Both the position numbers and the translations under genes were made by a program. This document shows, piece after piece, positions 12,246 through 27,088 of a stretch of DNA of 64,000 nucleotides. Source of the DNA: Tetragonia tetragonoides (Eukaryota; Streptophyta; Magnoliopsida; Caryophyllales; Aizoaceae); assembly GCA_038025085.1 (NCBI GenBank), contig CM076146.1, positions 18,512,001 through 18,576,000 of the forward strand. Direction: 5' to 3'. Numbering within the stretch: position 1 is the first letter of the stretch; each line of letters starts with the position of its first letter. Below the pieces are notes generated by a model, which searched no databases, had not been told where the DNA came from, and saw nothing but the letters and a program-made list of their open reading frames with translations.

Positions 12246-13079
12246 ATGACAACCAACGCCGATAGAATTGCACGACTCGAGGATGGTCTAACCGATGTGG
12301 TCGAGATCATGTCACGACAAATGGCACGCAAAGAAGAGATGGAAACCGCACAAGCCTCTACAACGCGTAGTTTTTGAGATTTTGACGCACTTAAACCTCC
12401 TACGTTCGAAGGTGGTGCCGATCCAACAGAGCTGGAGACTTGGATCATTGAGTTCGAAAAGTTGGTATTGGCTACGAGTCGGCCTAACAACATGAAGGTT
12501 AGCTCTGCAACGTACTACCTAAAAGGTGAAGCCAACAAGTGGTGGAACGATGTGCGAACGGACTTGCTTGGAACGCCGAACTATAATTGGGATCGTTTTA
12601 AGGAATCCATTCGTGCTAGATTTTATCCTAGTGCTCTACGATGCCTTAAACAGCGTGAGTTCGAAGGGCTAAGCCAAGACAAGCTGTCTGTGGCCGAGTA
12701 TGCTGCCAAGTTCAACGAGCTTGCTATTTTTGCTCCTAATTTGCTGATAACTGAAGTTGAGCGAGTCGAAAGGTTCGAGGATGGACTTAAATGGGACATT
12801 CAACATTTTGTCGCTGGACAATTTGTCACTTTTCAGGAATCTTATGACAAGGCCCTGAATCATAAGAGGATTGTTGGACGTCGTGACACGCATTTGGGAA
12901 AGAACAAGCGCGACGAAGGCAATCCATCGCAGTCGAACAATGGTGACAAGAGGCCAAGGCCTAATGGCAACAACAATTACCAAGGTGGTCAGAACCACAA
13001 TGCAAATAGAAATCGTGACTCGAATAGTCATCGAGCTACGATAATGGCTAGAAGGGAATACGCCTTGTACTCGTTGTAA
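12246..13079 (+). pseudogene. gag: Tekay gag (broken)
   Basis: An ATG at 12246 starts MTTNADRIARLEDGLTDVVE, a short helical N-terminus. A TGA at 12375-12377 interrupts the frame, which then carries a retrotransposon gag core: FEGGADPTELETWIIEFEKL, YYLKGEANKWWNDV, FKESIRARFYPSALRCLKQ, EFEGLSQDKLSVAEYAAKFN and LKWDIQHFVAG. A basic Asn-rich stretch follows. Gag would form the virus-like particle and bind RNA. Near 13050 the frame shifts, so the first zinc knuckle ([13 protein letters not shown]) is read in the pol frame. Before this damage gag and pol were probably one long frame, as is usual for this lineage. Confidence 0.85.
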
Positions 13080-16000
13080 CAAGACGCATGCTGGTAAGAA
13101 CTGTCGAGATGACGTGTTGCACTGTTACGAGTGCAACAAGCCGGGTCACAAAGCTTTTGAATGTTGGAGCCGAGGAAGGAATGGTAATAGGCAGAACCGC
13201 GATAACAACTACAATCGTGGTGGGAATAATAATGGCTATCGTGGTAATAGTGGTAACTACCATGGAAACGGGGGTTACAACAACTACAACAACCGCAACA
13301 ATGCTGCTCCTGCTGTGAACAACCAGGTTCAAGCTGCTGCTACTGCTAATCCCGTGCCGAACAACAACAACAACAACAACAACAATACAGGGGTCAATGG
13401 CAAAATTTTTGTGATGAATCGCAATGAAGCAGAAGCAAACCCGAACGTGATCGCTAGTACTTTTCTTGTTAATTCTTTTACCGCTTTTATTTTGTTTGAT
13501 AGTGGTGCATCACATTCTTTTCTTTGTAAGAGCTTTGCATCTAAGATAGGCCTAGAACCAAGTTCAGTGTATAGGGCGAACATTACGATGCCAAATGGGG
13601 TGAATGTTAATTGTAATTCGTTGTACGAGAAGTGTTCGATTAAGATCGCTAGTTCCGAGCTACCTGCAGACTTGATTCAGTTCGAATTGGGTGATTTTGA
13701 CGTTATTTTGGGAATAAATTGGTTGTACAAGTATAGGGCTAAGATAGAGTGCTTCGAACAACGCGTTTCTTTGCGAGCACCTAAAGGTAAGAGGATTACT
13801 TATCGAGGAGTTGTGGTCAAGCCTAAGCTGAAAGTGATGGCGACTATGAAGGTCAAAGAGTGCGTGACTAGGGGTGAAGAGATTTTCCTTTGTCATGTGG
13901 TGGATACGAGTCGCGAGAAGGAAGCTCCGCAGCCTATTCCAGTAGTTTCTGAGTACGCTAACGTTTTTCCCGCAGAGATTCCTGGAATGCCTCCAGAACG
14001 CATTATCGACTTTACGATCGACGTTGCTCCAAGTTCTACACCAATTTCGAAAGCACCGTATCGTATGGCACCTACTGAGATGAAGGAACTGAAAACACAG
14101 CTAGAGGATTTGTTAGAAAAGGGATACATACGTCCGAGTGTATCGCCTTGGGGTGCTCCTGTTTTGTTTGTACGAAAGAAGGATAGTAGTATGAGGCTGT
14201 GCATTGACTACTGCGAGTTGAACAAGATCACGATCAAGAATCGGTACCCCCTTCCCAGAATTGACGATCTGTTTGACCAACTGCGTGGTGCGTCTATTTT
14301 CTCAGAGATAGACTTACGATCAGGATACCATCAGTTGAGGATTTCTGAGCCTGATATTGCGAAGACAGCGTTTAGGACGAGGTATGGGCACTACAAGTTC
14401 ACTGTGATGCCTTTTGGGTTGACGAATGCGCCTACGAAGTTTATGGACTTGATGAACCGCACGTTCCAGCCTTACCTAGACTAGTTTGTTGTAGTCTTTA
14501 TTGACGATATTCTAGTTTACTCGAAGAACGCCGAGGAGCATGAGCAACACTTACGTACTGTTTTGGAGATTCTGCGAAGACATCAACTTTACGCCAAGTT
14601 GTCTAAGTGTGAGTTTTGGTTGGACACGTTATCTTTCCTAGGACATGTGGTGTCTAAGGATGGTGTAGCCGTAGATCCAGAGAAGATTCGAGCTGTTACA
14701 GATTAGCCAAGACCAACGACCGTGACCAAAGTTCGGAGTTTTCTTGGACTTGCTGGATACTATAGATGATTTATAGAAGGTTTTTCAAAGATTGCGCAGC
14801 CAATCACGAACTTGATGAAGAAAACGACAAAGTTTGTATGATCTGACAAGTGTGAGACTGCTTTCCAAGAGTTGAAGAAACATCTTACGAGTGCACCTAT
14901 TTTGACATTGTCGTTAGAAACGGAAGGATATGAGGTCTACACTGACGCGTCTAAGCATGGATTAGGGTGTGTTTTGATGCAACACGGAAAGGTCGTGGCT
15001 TACGCCTCACGACAACTAAAGAAACATGAGGATAACTGTCCTACGCACGATCTAGAACTTGCTGCTGTCGCATTCCCATTGAAGATTTGGCGACACTACC
15101 TGTATGGTTCCGCAGTCAAGATGTTCACTGATCACAAGAGTCTGAAGTACATCTTACGCAGAAAGAGTTGAACATGCACGAAAGAAGATGGCTAGAACTT
15201 CTGACGGAGTACGACATTGATATCCAGTACCATGAGGGTAAAGCGAACGTAGTCGCTGACGCTTTGAGTAGGAAGACTCATACTTTAAACACTGCTTTAG
15301 TTCTTCCTAAGGAGATCATACGTGACTTGCAAAGTCTCGAGGTGGAAATTGTGTTCCAAGGTGACGTTCAGTGTACCTTAGCACATATGACTGTTCAACC
15401 AACATTGCTAGAAGAGATCAAAGATAGACAAAGTGGTGATGAGGATCTTCAGAGGATTCTAAACCACAAAGACGAGGGTAGGTTCGAGGAATTCACTTTG
15501 GGCCAAGATGGAATTTTGAGGTTTCGAGAACTTCTTTGCGTACCCAATGACCTAGTTATCAAAAGTCAGATTTTGGGTGAAGCTCACAATACGCCGTATT
15601 CTGTACATCCTGGTGGAGACAAGCTTTACAAAGATCTTCGCCAAGTGTTCTGGTGGAAGGGAGTGAAACAAGATGTCGCTGAGTTCGTAGCAAAATGTTT
15701 GACATGTAAAAAGGTCAAGATCGAGCACAAAAGACCGGGCAGAATGGTACAATCACTGGAAGTTCCTACTTGGAAATGGAATTCGATTTCTATGGATTTT
15801 GTCATGGGTTTACCTTTGACACAAAAGAAGAACAATGCTATTTGGGTGGTAGTAGATCGTTTGACAAAAGTCGCAAGATTCATCCCTATGCATGACACGT
15901 GGGAAATAGAGAAGCTGGCTGACGCATACGTAAAGGAAGTCATGAGACTTCATGGTGTACCTGAAGTTATTGTTTCTGATAGAGACTCAAGAATTCTCTC

Positions 16001-16850
16001 TCACTTCTGGTAGAAATTACAAGAAGCTTTCGAAAGCAAATTGAAGTATAGTACCGCTTTTCATCCTGCAACAGATGGCCAGACGGAAAGAACAATCCAG
16101 ACTCTAGAGGATATGCTTCGAGCGTGTGCCCTCGAATACCAAGGTTCGTGGGATAAACACATTCCATTGATCGAATTTTCTTACAACAATAGTTATCATT
16201 CGAACATCGATCGAGCAGCATATGAAGCCTTGTATGGTAGGAAGTGTAGATCGCATGTATGTTCGAACGACATTAGCGAGACTACAGTTTTGGGTCCTCA
16301 TATGATCCAGCAGACTGTCGACATTGTGAAGGTGATTCAAACGAAGATGCGAAGTGCACAAGATCGCCAGAAATCGTATGCAGATAGAGGTCGTCGACCT
16401 GAAGAATTTGAGGTGGGAAGCAAGATACTTTTGCGAGTATCTCCTACCAAGGGCATTATACGTTTTGGTCGTAAGGGGAAATTGAGTCCTCGTTACATTG
16501 GACCTTACGAGATCCTAGAGAGGATTGGTGAAGTTGCTTATCGTTTAGCTTTGCCTGTGGAAGTTGAAAAAGTCCACAATGTGTTTCACGTTTCTCAATT
16601 GAAGCGATGCGTACATGATCCAACTCATGTCGTTCAACCTGAAACGATCGAACTTGATGAGAGTTTGACGTATGAAGAACGTCCAATCAAGATCACCGAC
16701 CGCAAAGAGCGCTCGACTCGTACAAAGACTGTTCCGATTGTGAAAGTTATTTGGTCCCGTCATGGTCATGAAGAAGCAACACGGGGAGCTGAATCCATGA
16801 TGTGCGAGAAGTACCCAGAATTTTTTATCGAAGGTACTAATTCCATTTGA
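13051..16850 (+). pseudogene. pol: Tekay pol: zinc knuckle, protease, RT, RNase H, integrase, chromodomain (broken)
   Basis: In order: zinc knuckle [14 protein letters not shown] with an Asn/Gly-rich stretch; aspartic protease with DSGAS at 13498-13512; RT with [21 protein letters not shown] and FIDD at 14497-14508; RNase H with [10 protein letters not shown] near 14938 and TDHKSLKY; integrase with the His/Cys motif (HPGGDKLYKD ... CLTCKKVK) and core residues in SMDFVMGLP, VSDRDS and DGQTERT. After [20 protein letters not shown] comes [19 protein letters not shown], matching a degenerate chromodomain. In-frame stops lie at 14482, 14704, 14767, 14839 and 16011. A one-base deletion near 15150 shifts frame within the RNase H-integrase linker. 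Function is lost in this copy. Confidence 0.9.
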
Positions 16851-16871
16851 GTTCCGGGACGAAACCCTTTT

Positions 16872-16885
16872 TAAGGAGGGTAGAA
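16872..16885 (+). other. Polypurine tract of the Tekay element
   Basis: The purine-rich TAAGGAGGGTAGAA immediately precedes the LTR start TGTCACACC. It is preceded by a GGACGAAACCC stretch typical of the end of pol in this lineage. It would prime plus-strand DNA synthesis. Confidence 0.8.
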
Positions 16886-17110
16886 TGTCACACCTAGTAA
16901 ATTCGTCTTTTGTTTACCGCTTTGCACGAGTTGCATGTTCTAGCATTGCATGCTGCATTGCTAATTGACGTAGATTACAATCGTAGTACACGCATTGCAT
17001 TTTCGTTGTCCTAAAATCGTTTTATACCTTCGATTTAGGAGATTTAAATCGTATATTTATTTAACGATTCGATTTACTCAAATTAAGCCATAATAATATT
17101 AATTATTATT
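16886..17110 (+). repeat. 3' LTR of the Tekay element, first segment
   Basis: Starts TGTCACACC after the PPT and runs to AATTATTATT, where a LINE interrupts it. From 17042 it matches the 5' LTR at 7849 onward. The first 157 bp have no counterpart in the truncated 5' LTR. Confidence 0.85.
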
Positions 17111-17309
17111 TGGGGAGAGATGAGAGAGAAAGTCGTTATTTTCCTCTTGGTGCACGATTAGCTTCCCCTCTGCTAACGTGCACCTGCCATTGATTCTCTG
17201 TAAAATTCCTCATCATCTCTCAAAATTCGCGGTTGATTTTCTTTCATCAGCGTTTGATTCGTGTTTCTCCATAGATTGATTGTTCATTTCTTCACCTTTT
17301 CGTCTGAGA

Positions 17310-18431
17310 ATGGCGGTAACTGAGCAGACCTCTTATGCGGATGCAATGCGAAGAAATCGACAGTTTGATGCTGGTTTAAAACTCAAATTCATCCCGACGC
17401 AATTTGCTGATGCACAAAATGTGAAGTTTGATGAAGTTGAATGGTCTGCTGGCTTGGAACAATGGCAATTTTCGCTGGTTGGGTATGTGCTTGAACTTAT
17501 GCCCCTCTTTGCCTTCTATTAGGGGTTTTGTGAATATGCAATGGAAGGATTGTGGGAAAATTGATATTCATATGATTGATGATGGAGTGTTTCTATTCCG
17601 TTTTGAATCTGATGAATTTATGAGTAAGATTTTTGAGAGTGGGCATTGGTATTTCAATAGCCGTCCATTTATACTTAAACCGTGGTCTGTTGATTTGGAC
17701 TTGAAAACCGGATGTTACTTGTGCACCTGTTTGGATTAAGTTACCCTATCTGAAGTATAATCTGTGGACTGATGTTGGTTTTAGTAGAATTGGGAGTGTT
17801 CTTGGGAAACCCCTCTGTACTGATGGTATAACTGCAACCAAATCTAAGCTTTGTTATGCTAGATTGTGTGTGGAAATCAATGTAAAATCTGAATTGCCTA
17901 AGGTGCTTAAACTTCATGGTCCTACTGGTGAGGTTTATGATCAGAAGGTGATTTATGAGTGGCTTCCTCATCGCTGCTCTAAATGTATGGTGTTTTGACA
18001 CTCTGATGCCCAATCTCAGAAGCATACTACCCATGCAGTTTGGAGACCTTGTACTATCTGTTGCTGCAATGGCTCAGGTTCCTTCACCTGTCCTAGCTAG
18101 TTCCGCAGCCAGTTCTATATCAGCAACTACAGTGGTTCCTGCTACTAGTCGTGCTGCTGTAAACTCTGTGGTACCAAGCTCTTCTATTGGTGGGTATGGT
18201 TGGCAACTTGTTGGTACCAATTCTGGGGCTTCTTCTTAGTCTGCAGTAAAGGAAAATATACCTCCAATTTTCATGAATAACTCTTTTGAGGAGTTGAGAT
18301 TCTCTACTGAAGAGGCTATAAGGACTTCTTCTACATCTGGTGGTCAGTCCAAGGAGAAGCAATTTGGTAGGCCTCCTACAAAAGGCACGGTGTTGAGGAG
18401 TCAGAATAAGCAAACACAGAATCCAAGATGA
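17310..18431 (+). pseudogene. LINE ORF1: DUF4283-like RNA-binding protein (broken)
   Basis: ATG at 17310 gives MAVTEQTSYADAMRRN. The frame shifts near 17440 into WLGMCLNLCPSLPSIRGFVN, MQWKDCGKIDIHMIDDGVFL and YFNSRPFILKPW, the conserved core of DUF4283 proteins in plant LINEs. It shifts again near 17725 into a frame with WIKLPYLKYNLWTDVGFSRI and IYEWLPHRCSKCMVF, a Cys-X2-Cys start of a zinc knuckle. A stop interrupts the knuckle near 17997, and another lies at 18238. The C-terminal linker (FGRPPTKGTVLRSQNK) ends in TGA at 18429-18431, overlapping the ORF2 ATG by stop-start overlap (ATGA). By family it binds LINE RNA. Confidence 0.75.
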
Positions 18432-21400
18432 GTAAGCTTGGGGTTTAGAACATTAGGGGAATGAATCTCCCTGACAAGCAAAGCGAGGTTAAATCTTTAA
18501 TTTCTTTCCATAAGTTTTCTGTCTTTGGTCTGGTAGAAGTAAAGGGTAATAGCTATTCTGTAGATATTTTCGCCAATAATGTTGCTCCGGGTTGGCACTA
18601 TACACACAATTTTGATTATGGTGGTAAGGGTAGAATTTTAGTTATTTGGAATCCTTCTTTTGCACAGATACAGATTCTTAAGGTTACCTCTCAGCTGATA
18701 CATTGTTTGATTTCACTTAAGGGTGGGGATGAAGTGTTCTTTGTGACTTTTGTGTATGCTTTCAACTCTATGCAACTTCGAGCCTCTTTGTGGTCTGATC
18801 TTCTTGGTATTTCATCTCAAATCAGTGGTGCTTGGTGTGTGCTTGGTGACTTTAACTGTCTTCTTTTTTCTCATGAGAAAATGAATGGGGATCCTGTTTG
18901 CTCAAATGATCTATGTGAACTACAGCAATTAACAGCCTACACTGATTTAATCGATATGAGGTATGTGGGTGTTTTGTTTACTTGGAATGACAAGCATATG
19001 CAGACAGATAGAGTTTTCAAGAAGTTGGATAGGGTCATGATTAATGGAAATTGGTCTTCTCTTTTCTCTGATAGCTATATAGATTTCCTCCTTGAGGGGA
19101 TCTCAGATCATAGTCGTGCTGTGGTATATCTCCAGAAATGTGGTAAAGTCAGAAGTTCTTTTAAGTTCTTCAATTTTTGGGCTTCTGAAGAGGATTTTCT
19201 GTCTATTGTGGGTGTTTCTTGGAGTGGTCCTGTTTCTGGTACCAAAATATTTTGTGTGTGTAAGAAGTTGAAGAGGCTTAAATATACTCATAGAAACTTT
19301 CATAAGGAAAGATTTCAATGGCATGGCAGGTAGGGTGAAGTTTTCAAAGGAGGAACTGGAGAGATTGCAACTTCATATGCAGGTTGACTCTTCAAACATT
19401 CAACTTGCAGAGGCAGAAAGAAATGAATCCTGGAATTTTAGGAAATTGATCAAGTATGAGGCTACGTATTTGAAACAGAAAGCTAGAGTGCAATGGCTTA
19501 AGGCAGGGGACCAGAACACCTCTTATTTTTATGCTTGTATAAAAAGAAGAAAACAGCAAAATATGGTGTTGATGTTGTATGATGTGCATGGGGTTAAACT
19601 GACTGATTCAGATGATGTTAAGGCTGAATTAGTGAATTTTTATAAAGGTTTGTTGGGTAGTTCCAATGTGGTGCATCCTATGGTAGATGAAGTTTATGCA
19701 AATGGCCCAATGGTGTCTGAAGCTAGCTGTATGAGTCTTTGTGGCAGAATTACTGATCAGGAAATTAAAAAAGCCATGTTCCAAATTGGTAGTGATAAAG
19801 CCCCTGGCCCCGATGGCTATGGTGCTGGTTTTTACAAGAAAGCGTGGGATGTTATTGAAAATGAGGTCATTGCAGCTGTTCATGACTCTCTCTCCACAGG
19901 AAAAATGCTTAAGCAGTTTAATGCCACTGCTATTTCTCTCATACCTAAGGTACCTAATCCTATATATGCCTCTGATTTCAGACCAATATCTTGTTGTAAT
20001 GTGCTCTACAAGTGTATCTCAAATGTACTGGCAAATAGACTTAGCCCTATCTTGCATGAAGTTGTTGGGTTGCAACAGGGGGCTTTTGTGAAGAGTAGAT
20101 CCATTTTTCATAATATTTTGTTAGCTCAAGAACTCTTATCTCATTATGATAGAAGACAGATTAGCCCTAGAGTGGCCATCAAGGTGGACTTGAAGAAAGC
20201 GTATGACTCAATTGAATGAGATTTCTTGCTTGATTCCTTGCTTAAACTTGGTTTCCCCACAAAGTTCATTCACTGGATTCGTATGTGTGTTACCACAGTT
20301 TCTTTTTCACTAGTTGTTAATGGAGAATTAACTAGTTATTTTGAGGGAAAGAGAGGTCTCAGGCAGGGAGACCCTCTCTCCCCCTAACTCTTTCTTATTG
20401 TGATGGAGGCATTATCGAGAAGGCTTGGTTTGCTGCAGCATGAAAGTCAGTTCAGACATCACCCATTATGCAAAAAGCTTAATATTATAAATATCTATTA
20501 TGCAGATGACTTATTTCTTTTTTTTAAAGGAACAAAGACAGCTACAACTTGCATGTATTCAGCAATCCATGATTTCTCAAGGGCTTCAGGTCTGGAAGCT
20601 AATCTACACAAGTGCGAGGTGTTAAAGGGTGGAATCAGTCAAGTTATTAGACAACACATTTTGCAGTCACTTACTATGATTGAGGGTGTCCTTCCAGTTA
20701 GGTATCTTGGTGTTCCTCTAACTTAAAAAAATCTTAGAGTTGCTGACTGCCATGCCTTGATTCAAGGCTGGGCTACCAAGCATCTTACATATGTAGCTAG
20801 ATCCCAACTTATCCAATCTGTTTTATATAGCCTGACTAATTTCTTGGGGGCTATCTTTGTGTTGCCTAAGAAGGTGGTAGCTAGTGTTGAAAGACTGTGT
20901 AGAAAATTTCTATGGGGTGGAAATAATACAAATAATAAATCTGCTTTGGTGGCTTGGAAAGACATTTGCCAACCAAAAAGCTGTGGTGGTTTGGGTTTAA
21001 AAGATATATTCTTGCTGAATATTTCCCTCATTTTGAAAATGGTTTGGTGTTTAGCTCTCAAGGAGGATGTCTTATGGGTGAAATGGGTGCATGTAAGATA
21101 TATGCAAGAAGTTTTGTTTTGGGATGTGCCTCTGTCATATATTCAGTCATGGGTTTTCAGAAAGATTTTGAAGCTGAGAATAGTGGCTGCAGATTGTACT
21201 ATGGTTGTTGATGATGAGTTACAATGGACTGGAAACACTCCTCCCTCCTCATGTAAGGGTGCATACACCACTCTGGCTCCTAATTATGAGAACAAGTCTT
21301 GGACAAAAATGATTTGGGGCACGAACTGTCTTCCCAAGCACAACTTCATTTCTTGGCTGTTTTCTCACAGGAAATTGTTAACACGAGACAGATTGATTAA

Positions 21401-21692
21401 ACGTGGCATGCAAGTTGATCCTATCTGCCCACTGTGCAGCTCAGTTCCTGAAGATCATGAACACCTATTCTTCAAGTGTTCAGTTGCCAGGAAATTATGG
21501 TTTGGCTTTTGTGAGTTTGTAAATGTGCCTGAACCTCCTGGTTCTTGGGATGAAGTTGAAAATTGGAGAAAGAAATATTTGGTTGGAAAGACTGCCATCA
21601 GAAACATAAACAAAGCTGCCTTCAGGGGGTTTGTATCACATTTGGAGGTGCAGGAATGCTGTTGCATTCAGGAAGATTATGCCAGATATTAA
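18428..21692 (+). pseudogene. LINE ORF2: endonuclease-reverse transcriptase (broken)
   Basis: ATG at 18428 overlaps the ORF1 stop. A TAG (Trp position) comes almost at once, then NIRGMNLPDKQSEVKS begins an AP-type endonuclease with FGLVEVKG, VLGDFNCLL and GISDHSRAV. A frameshift near 19320 leads to the [82 protein letters not shown] and the catalytic YYADDLFLF. Thumb-like sequences follow, then a zf-RVT motif CPLCSSVPEDHEHLFFKC near 21425. Stops lie at 20217, near 20385 and at 20724. The first metal-binding motif is EVK where ETK is usual. After 21692 a weak tail continues into the 3' UTR. Confidence 0.88.
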
Positions 21693-22009
21693 AGTTATTA
21701 TGGGGACATTTCAGTTTGAGATAAAAGTACAACCTAGCACCATCCAAAGTATCAGGAATACAAGCATGAACAGAGAATGGTGTTGCAAGATGAAGATATA
21801 CCCAAAGTTTACAGCTAGGAAGAACTTTAAAGCCTGGTTTCCTTTGTAACAGGCTGTTTCTTTGTTTTGGTCCTTAGCTCCCCAAAAAGTCTGTTTTGTT
21901 TTGATGTATGTCTGTTTTCCCCCCTTTAGTGAGCCTCTCTGTATCGTTTGAGTTGTAGCTGAGATTGTGTGTTCAGACACTATCATTTTTTGGCAATACA
22001 AATACTCAC

Positions 22010-24655
<2,646 letters not shown>

Positions 24656-24977
24656 ATAAGTGTGTCTAGATGTTGCCAAATTCATACGGGGATCAGGCCA
24701 TACCTAGTTCTATTACAAAGTGCTTAAGGAAAAGATTTACTACCTATGGTCGAACTCAAATGAGTTGCCTACGTACCCCAAGTGCTTGTGCTTACATGTG
24801 TATCTATTCTGGATCATCAAAAGTGCATTTTTAAGTCCTATTGATGATCAGACCACGACGTAGTTCTCGGCATACAAACTATTACATTTATTAAGACTTA
24901 AATGAAAAGACTAGTCCTGATTGCCCCTTTATTTGAGATGTGCCCGGGCAATTGGGCAACTGGTGTGACTCCTTTGT
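24656..24977. other. Noncoding flank, probably Tat-element sequence
   Basis: About 320 bp between the Tekay 3' LTR and the minus-strand gag remnant, with no open frame. By position it is probably downstream sequence of that gag, but nothing in it proves this. Confidence 0.4.
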
Positions 24978-26020
24978 TCACTGGAGAAGAATTAATCCTG
25001 TCTCGGCGAGCCCTTCGATCTTGAGGTGCAAGGGTAGACAATTATCAGTCATATGGGCAAAATTCTGGCAGTAATCGCAGTATTTGTTAACGTCCACGAG
25101 AAGTGGTGGTTCTTGAGTCGGAGGAGGTAATAGTGTTATCAACCTCTGGCACATAAGCTGCCTAAATACATATCTCAAGGGCTCATGCAGTGGTTCAAGT
25201 TGACGGCGAGGTTGGGGAACCTGCGGTGCCTGAGGTTGAGGCCTGACTCCATCAGATATGTAGTGACTGTATGGGTCAGGTGCTTCCCTCATCTTTTTGA
25301 TCTTTTGAAGGTCAAGAGCGTAGCCGTGAGCTTCAAGATCCTCTAGCTTGTAGTACAATTTCTTGCTCATCTCTATGAAGTACACATCTTGTAAATTTTT
25401 TACGATCCAGAGGAGACTCTCCATCAACGATGGTAAGCTGAGCACCCTTTTTCCTTGTTCCTTCCACCGGGCTATGTAGATCATGAACGGTTCCCGGGGA
25501 AGTTGTTGCATGTTTTCAAGCTTAAGCTTTTCCACCATGTCGCTTGACCCGGTATTTACCCAATCAATGAAAGCAGTCGCCAGATTCTGCCAACATCCGA
25601 ACTGATATGGTACAAGGTTGAAGTACCATTCACAGGCTCTTCCTTTGAGACTCTTCCCGAAATAGTAAGGGTACAACTCCTCACTAATTTCTAAAGGGTG
25701 CAGGGCATGCACAAAGTGCTTCAGATGAGTATGAGGATCGCCTCTTTCATTGAACTTTTCAAATTTAGGAACTTTCACATTCTGAGGAATACGAAGCCCT
25801 GGAAACATGATTAATGTTTCTGTGTCGATCTTTTCTTTTGCGGTGAACATTTCCAAAACAGAATCATAACTGGGTATATAAGGTTGATGCACACGAGCAG
25901 GGCTACCACTTCCCGTGCCAGAGTACGTTTGAAGATGAACCTGGCTCAATCTCATTAATGAACTCTTCCATTCTATCGTCGTGCCCCAAAAACTCGTTGT
26001 TCCGTCCAGATATAGCTCCA
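24978..26020 (-). pseudogene. gag: Tat-lineage gag remnant
   Basis: A minus-strand frame encodes a gag core: MFPGLRIPQNVKVPKFEKFN, HLKHFVHALHPLEISEELYP, FGKSLKGRACEWYFNLVP, WQNLATAFIDWVNTGSS and FMIYIARWKEQGKRV. A Pro/Gln-rich linker follows, and a C-terminal zinc-knuckle-like CDYCQNFAHMTDNC (CX2CX4HX4C) then LPLHLKIEGLAETGLI. That arrangement is typical of Tat elements. The longest frame starts at a TTG, so the true N-terminus is missing or frame-shifted. Another frame over 25920-26020 (GRNNEFLGHDDRMEEFINEI) may be the displaced N-terminal part. The gag stops where the plus-strand Tat LTR begins at 26031. It is a different gag from the one at 45721-46945. Confidence 0.8.
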
Positions 26021-26030
26021 ATTAAGAAAC

Positions 26031-26947
26031 TGATATAACCAAAATATTGAGGGTCGAGCTATCGACCCCCGTCCTAGCTACGCGAGAAGAATCCTGACCT
26101 TTAGCAGAGCCAGGATCATCGACAACTCTAAAAAGGCATTTCTTCACCTCGAGGGGCAACCCCTGATCGAGGGTTACCCCGCACGCTGCTCAACATCACC
26201 AACACACTCGGGAAGATCTACCTCAACTACCAGTCTCGTACCGACCCAAGGACTACAATTATGCTCTGGCTTGACTACGAGGGTCGGCTCAGCCATGAAT
26301 CGACCCTTAGGCTTTCTATACGCTCAACCCTGACGCCAGCACATGTACTATGCGAATATTCCTACAGAGATTCGGATGACTGCCTTGGCGCCCACGCTCT
26401 CTAAGCCCCAAGGACAGAAGTGACGACATCAACAGTACGAACCCCTACGTGGAATCATCCCAAGGGATCGTACCACAACTCACGTGACCACCCCCTCTAA
26501 GTCGACTTGGAGAGGGACGTACGTACAGGGCTACGTGTCCACTGTTCATTCGACGAAGCTAGCCGACTTTTTCCCTATAAATACCTGCGCGGAAATCAAG
26601 GCAAAGGTAAGGTCATTCTATTGAGAGAACATTCACGCTGTCTGACATTGAGCTCTAATATTCCGTTTTTCAGCTCTGATTCCCATAGTCTGACGCTCAA
26701 TCAAATCCTCACCTCATTACTCCAAAAATACCTGCCTGTACAAAAGTACCTCTCGTACAGATCTCCAATTACTAACTTAAGCATCGGAGGGGTCTTCTCG
26801 GGTCGACCCCCCGAGCTAAATCACCTTTACTTGTCTTGTGCTGGTAGTAGTGGAAAGGGCCAGGGAAACAGACAAACAGCCCCCGCTTGCACATCTCGAT
26901 CCCAACATCTTTCCAGTGTTCGACCCCCCTTCAAATCGGGCGAAGCA
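26031..26947 (+). repeat. 5' LTR of the Tat element
   Basis: 917 bp, beginning TGATATAACCAAAATATTG and ending CGGGCGAAGCA just before the primer site. Collinear with 41045-41962. Confidence 0.92.
26576..26583 (+). promoter_or_regulatory. TATA box of the Tat 5' LTR
   Basis: TATAAATA in the context TTCCCTATAAATACC. The matching place in the 3' LTR (near 41589) reads CCCAATAAATACC, so the box is changed there. Transcription would start about 30 bp downstream, at the U3/R border. Confidence 0.7.
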
Positions 26948-26949
26948 TT

Positions 26950-26967
26950 TGGCGCCGTCTGTGGGGA
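26950..26967 (+). other. Primer binding site of the Tat element
   Basis: TGGCGCCGTCTGTGGGGA starts two bases after the LTR end. This form is common in Tat/Athila-type elements, whose primer is usually given as tRNA-Asp; that tRNA assignment is from general knowledge. Confidence 0.8.
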
Positions 26968-27088
26968 AGGTGTATGGTTTTGCATGAGGTAGCGACCAGA
27001 AACCCCAGATTCAATCGACTTCCCTGACCTAATAACTACAAAATTGCTTACACCCCCATATCTACGCAAGAAACACACAACAGTTAAC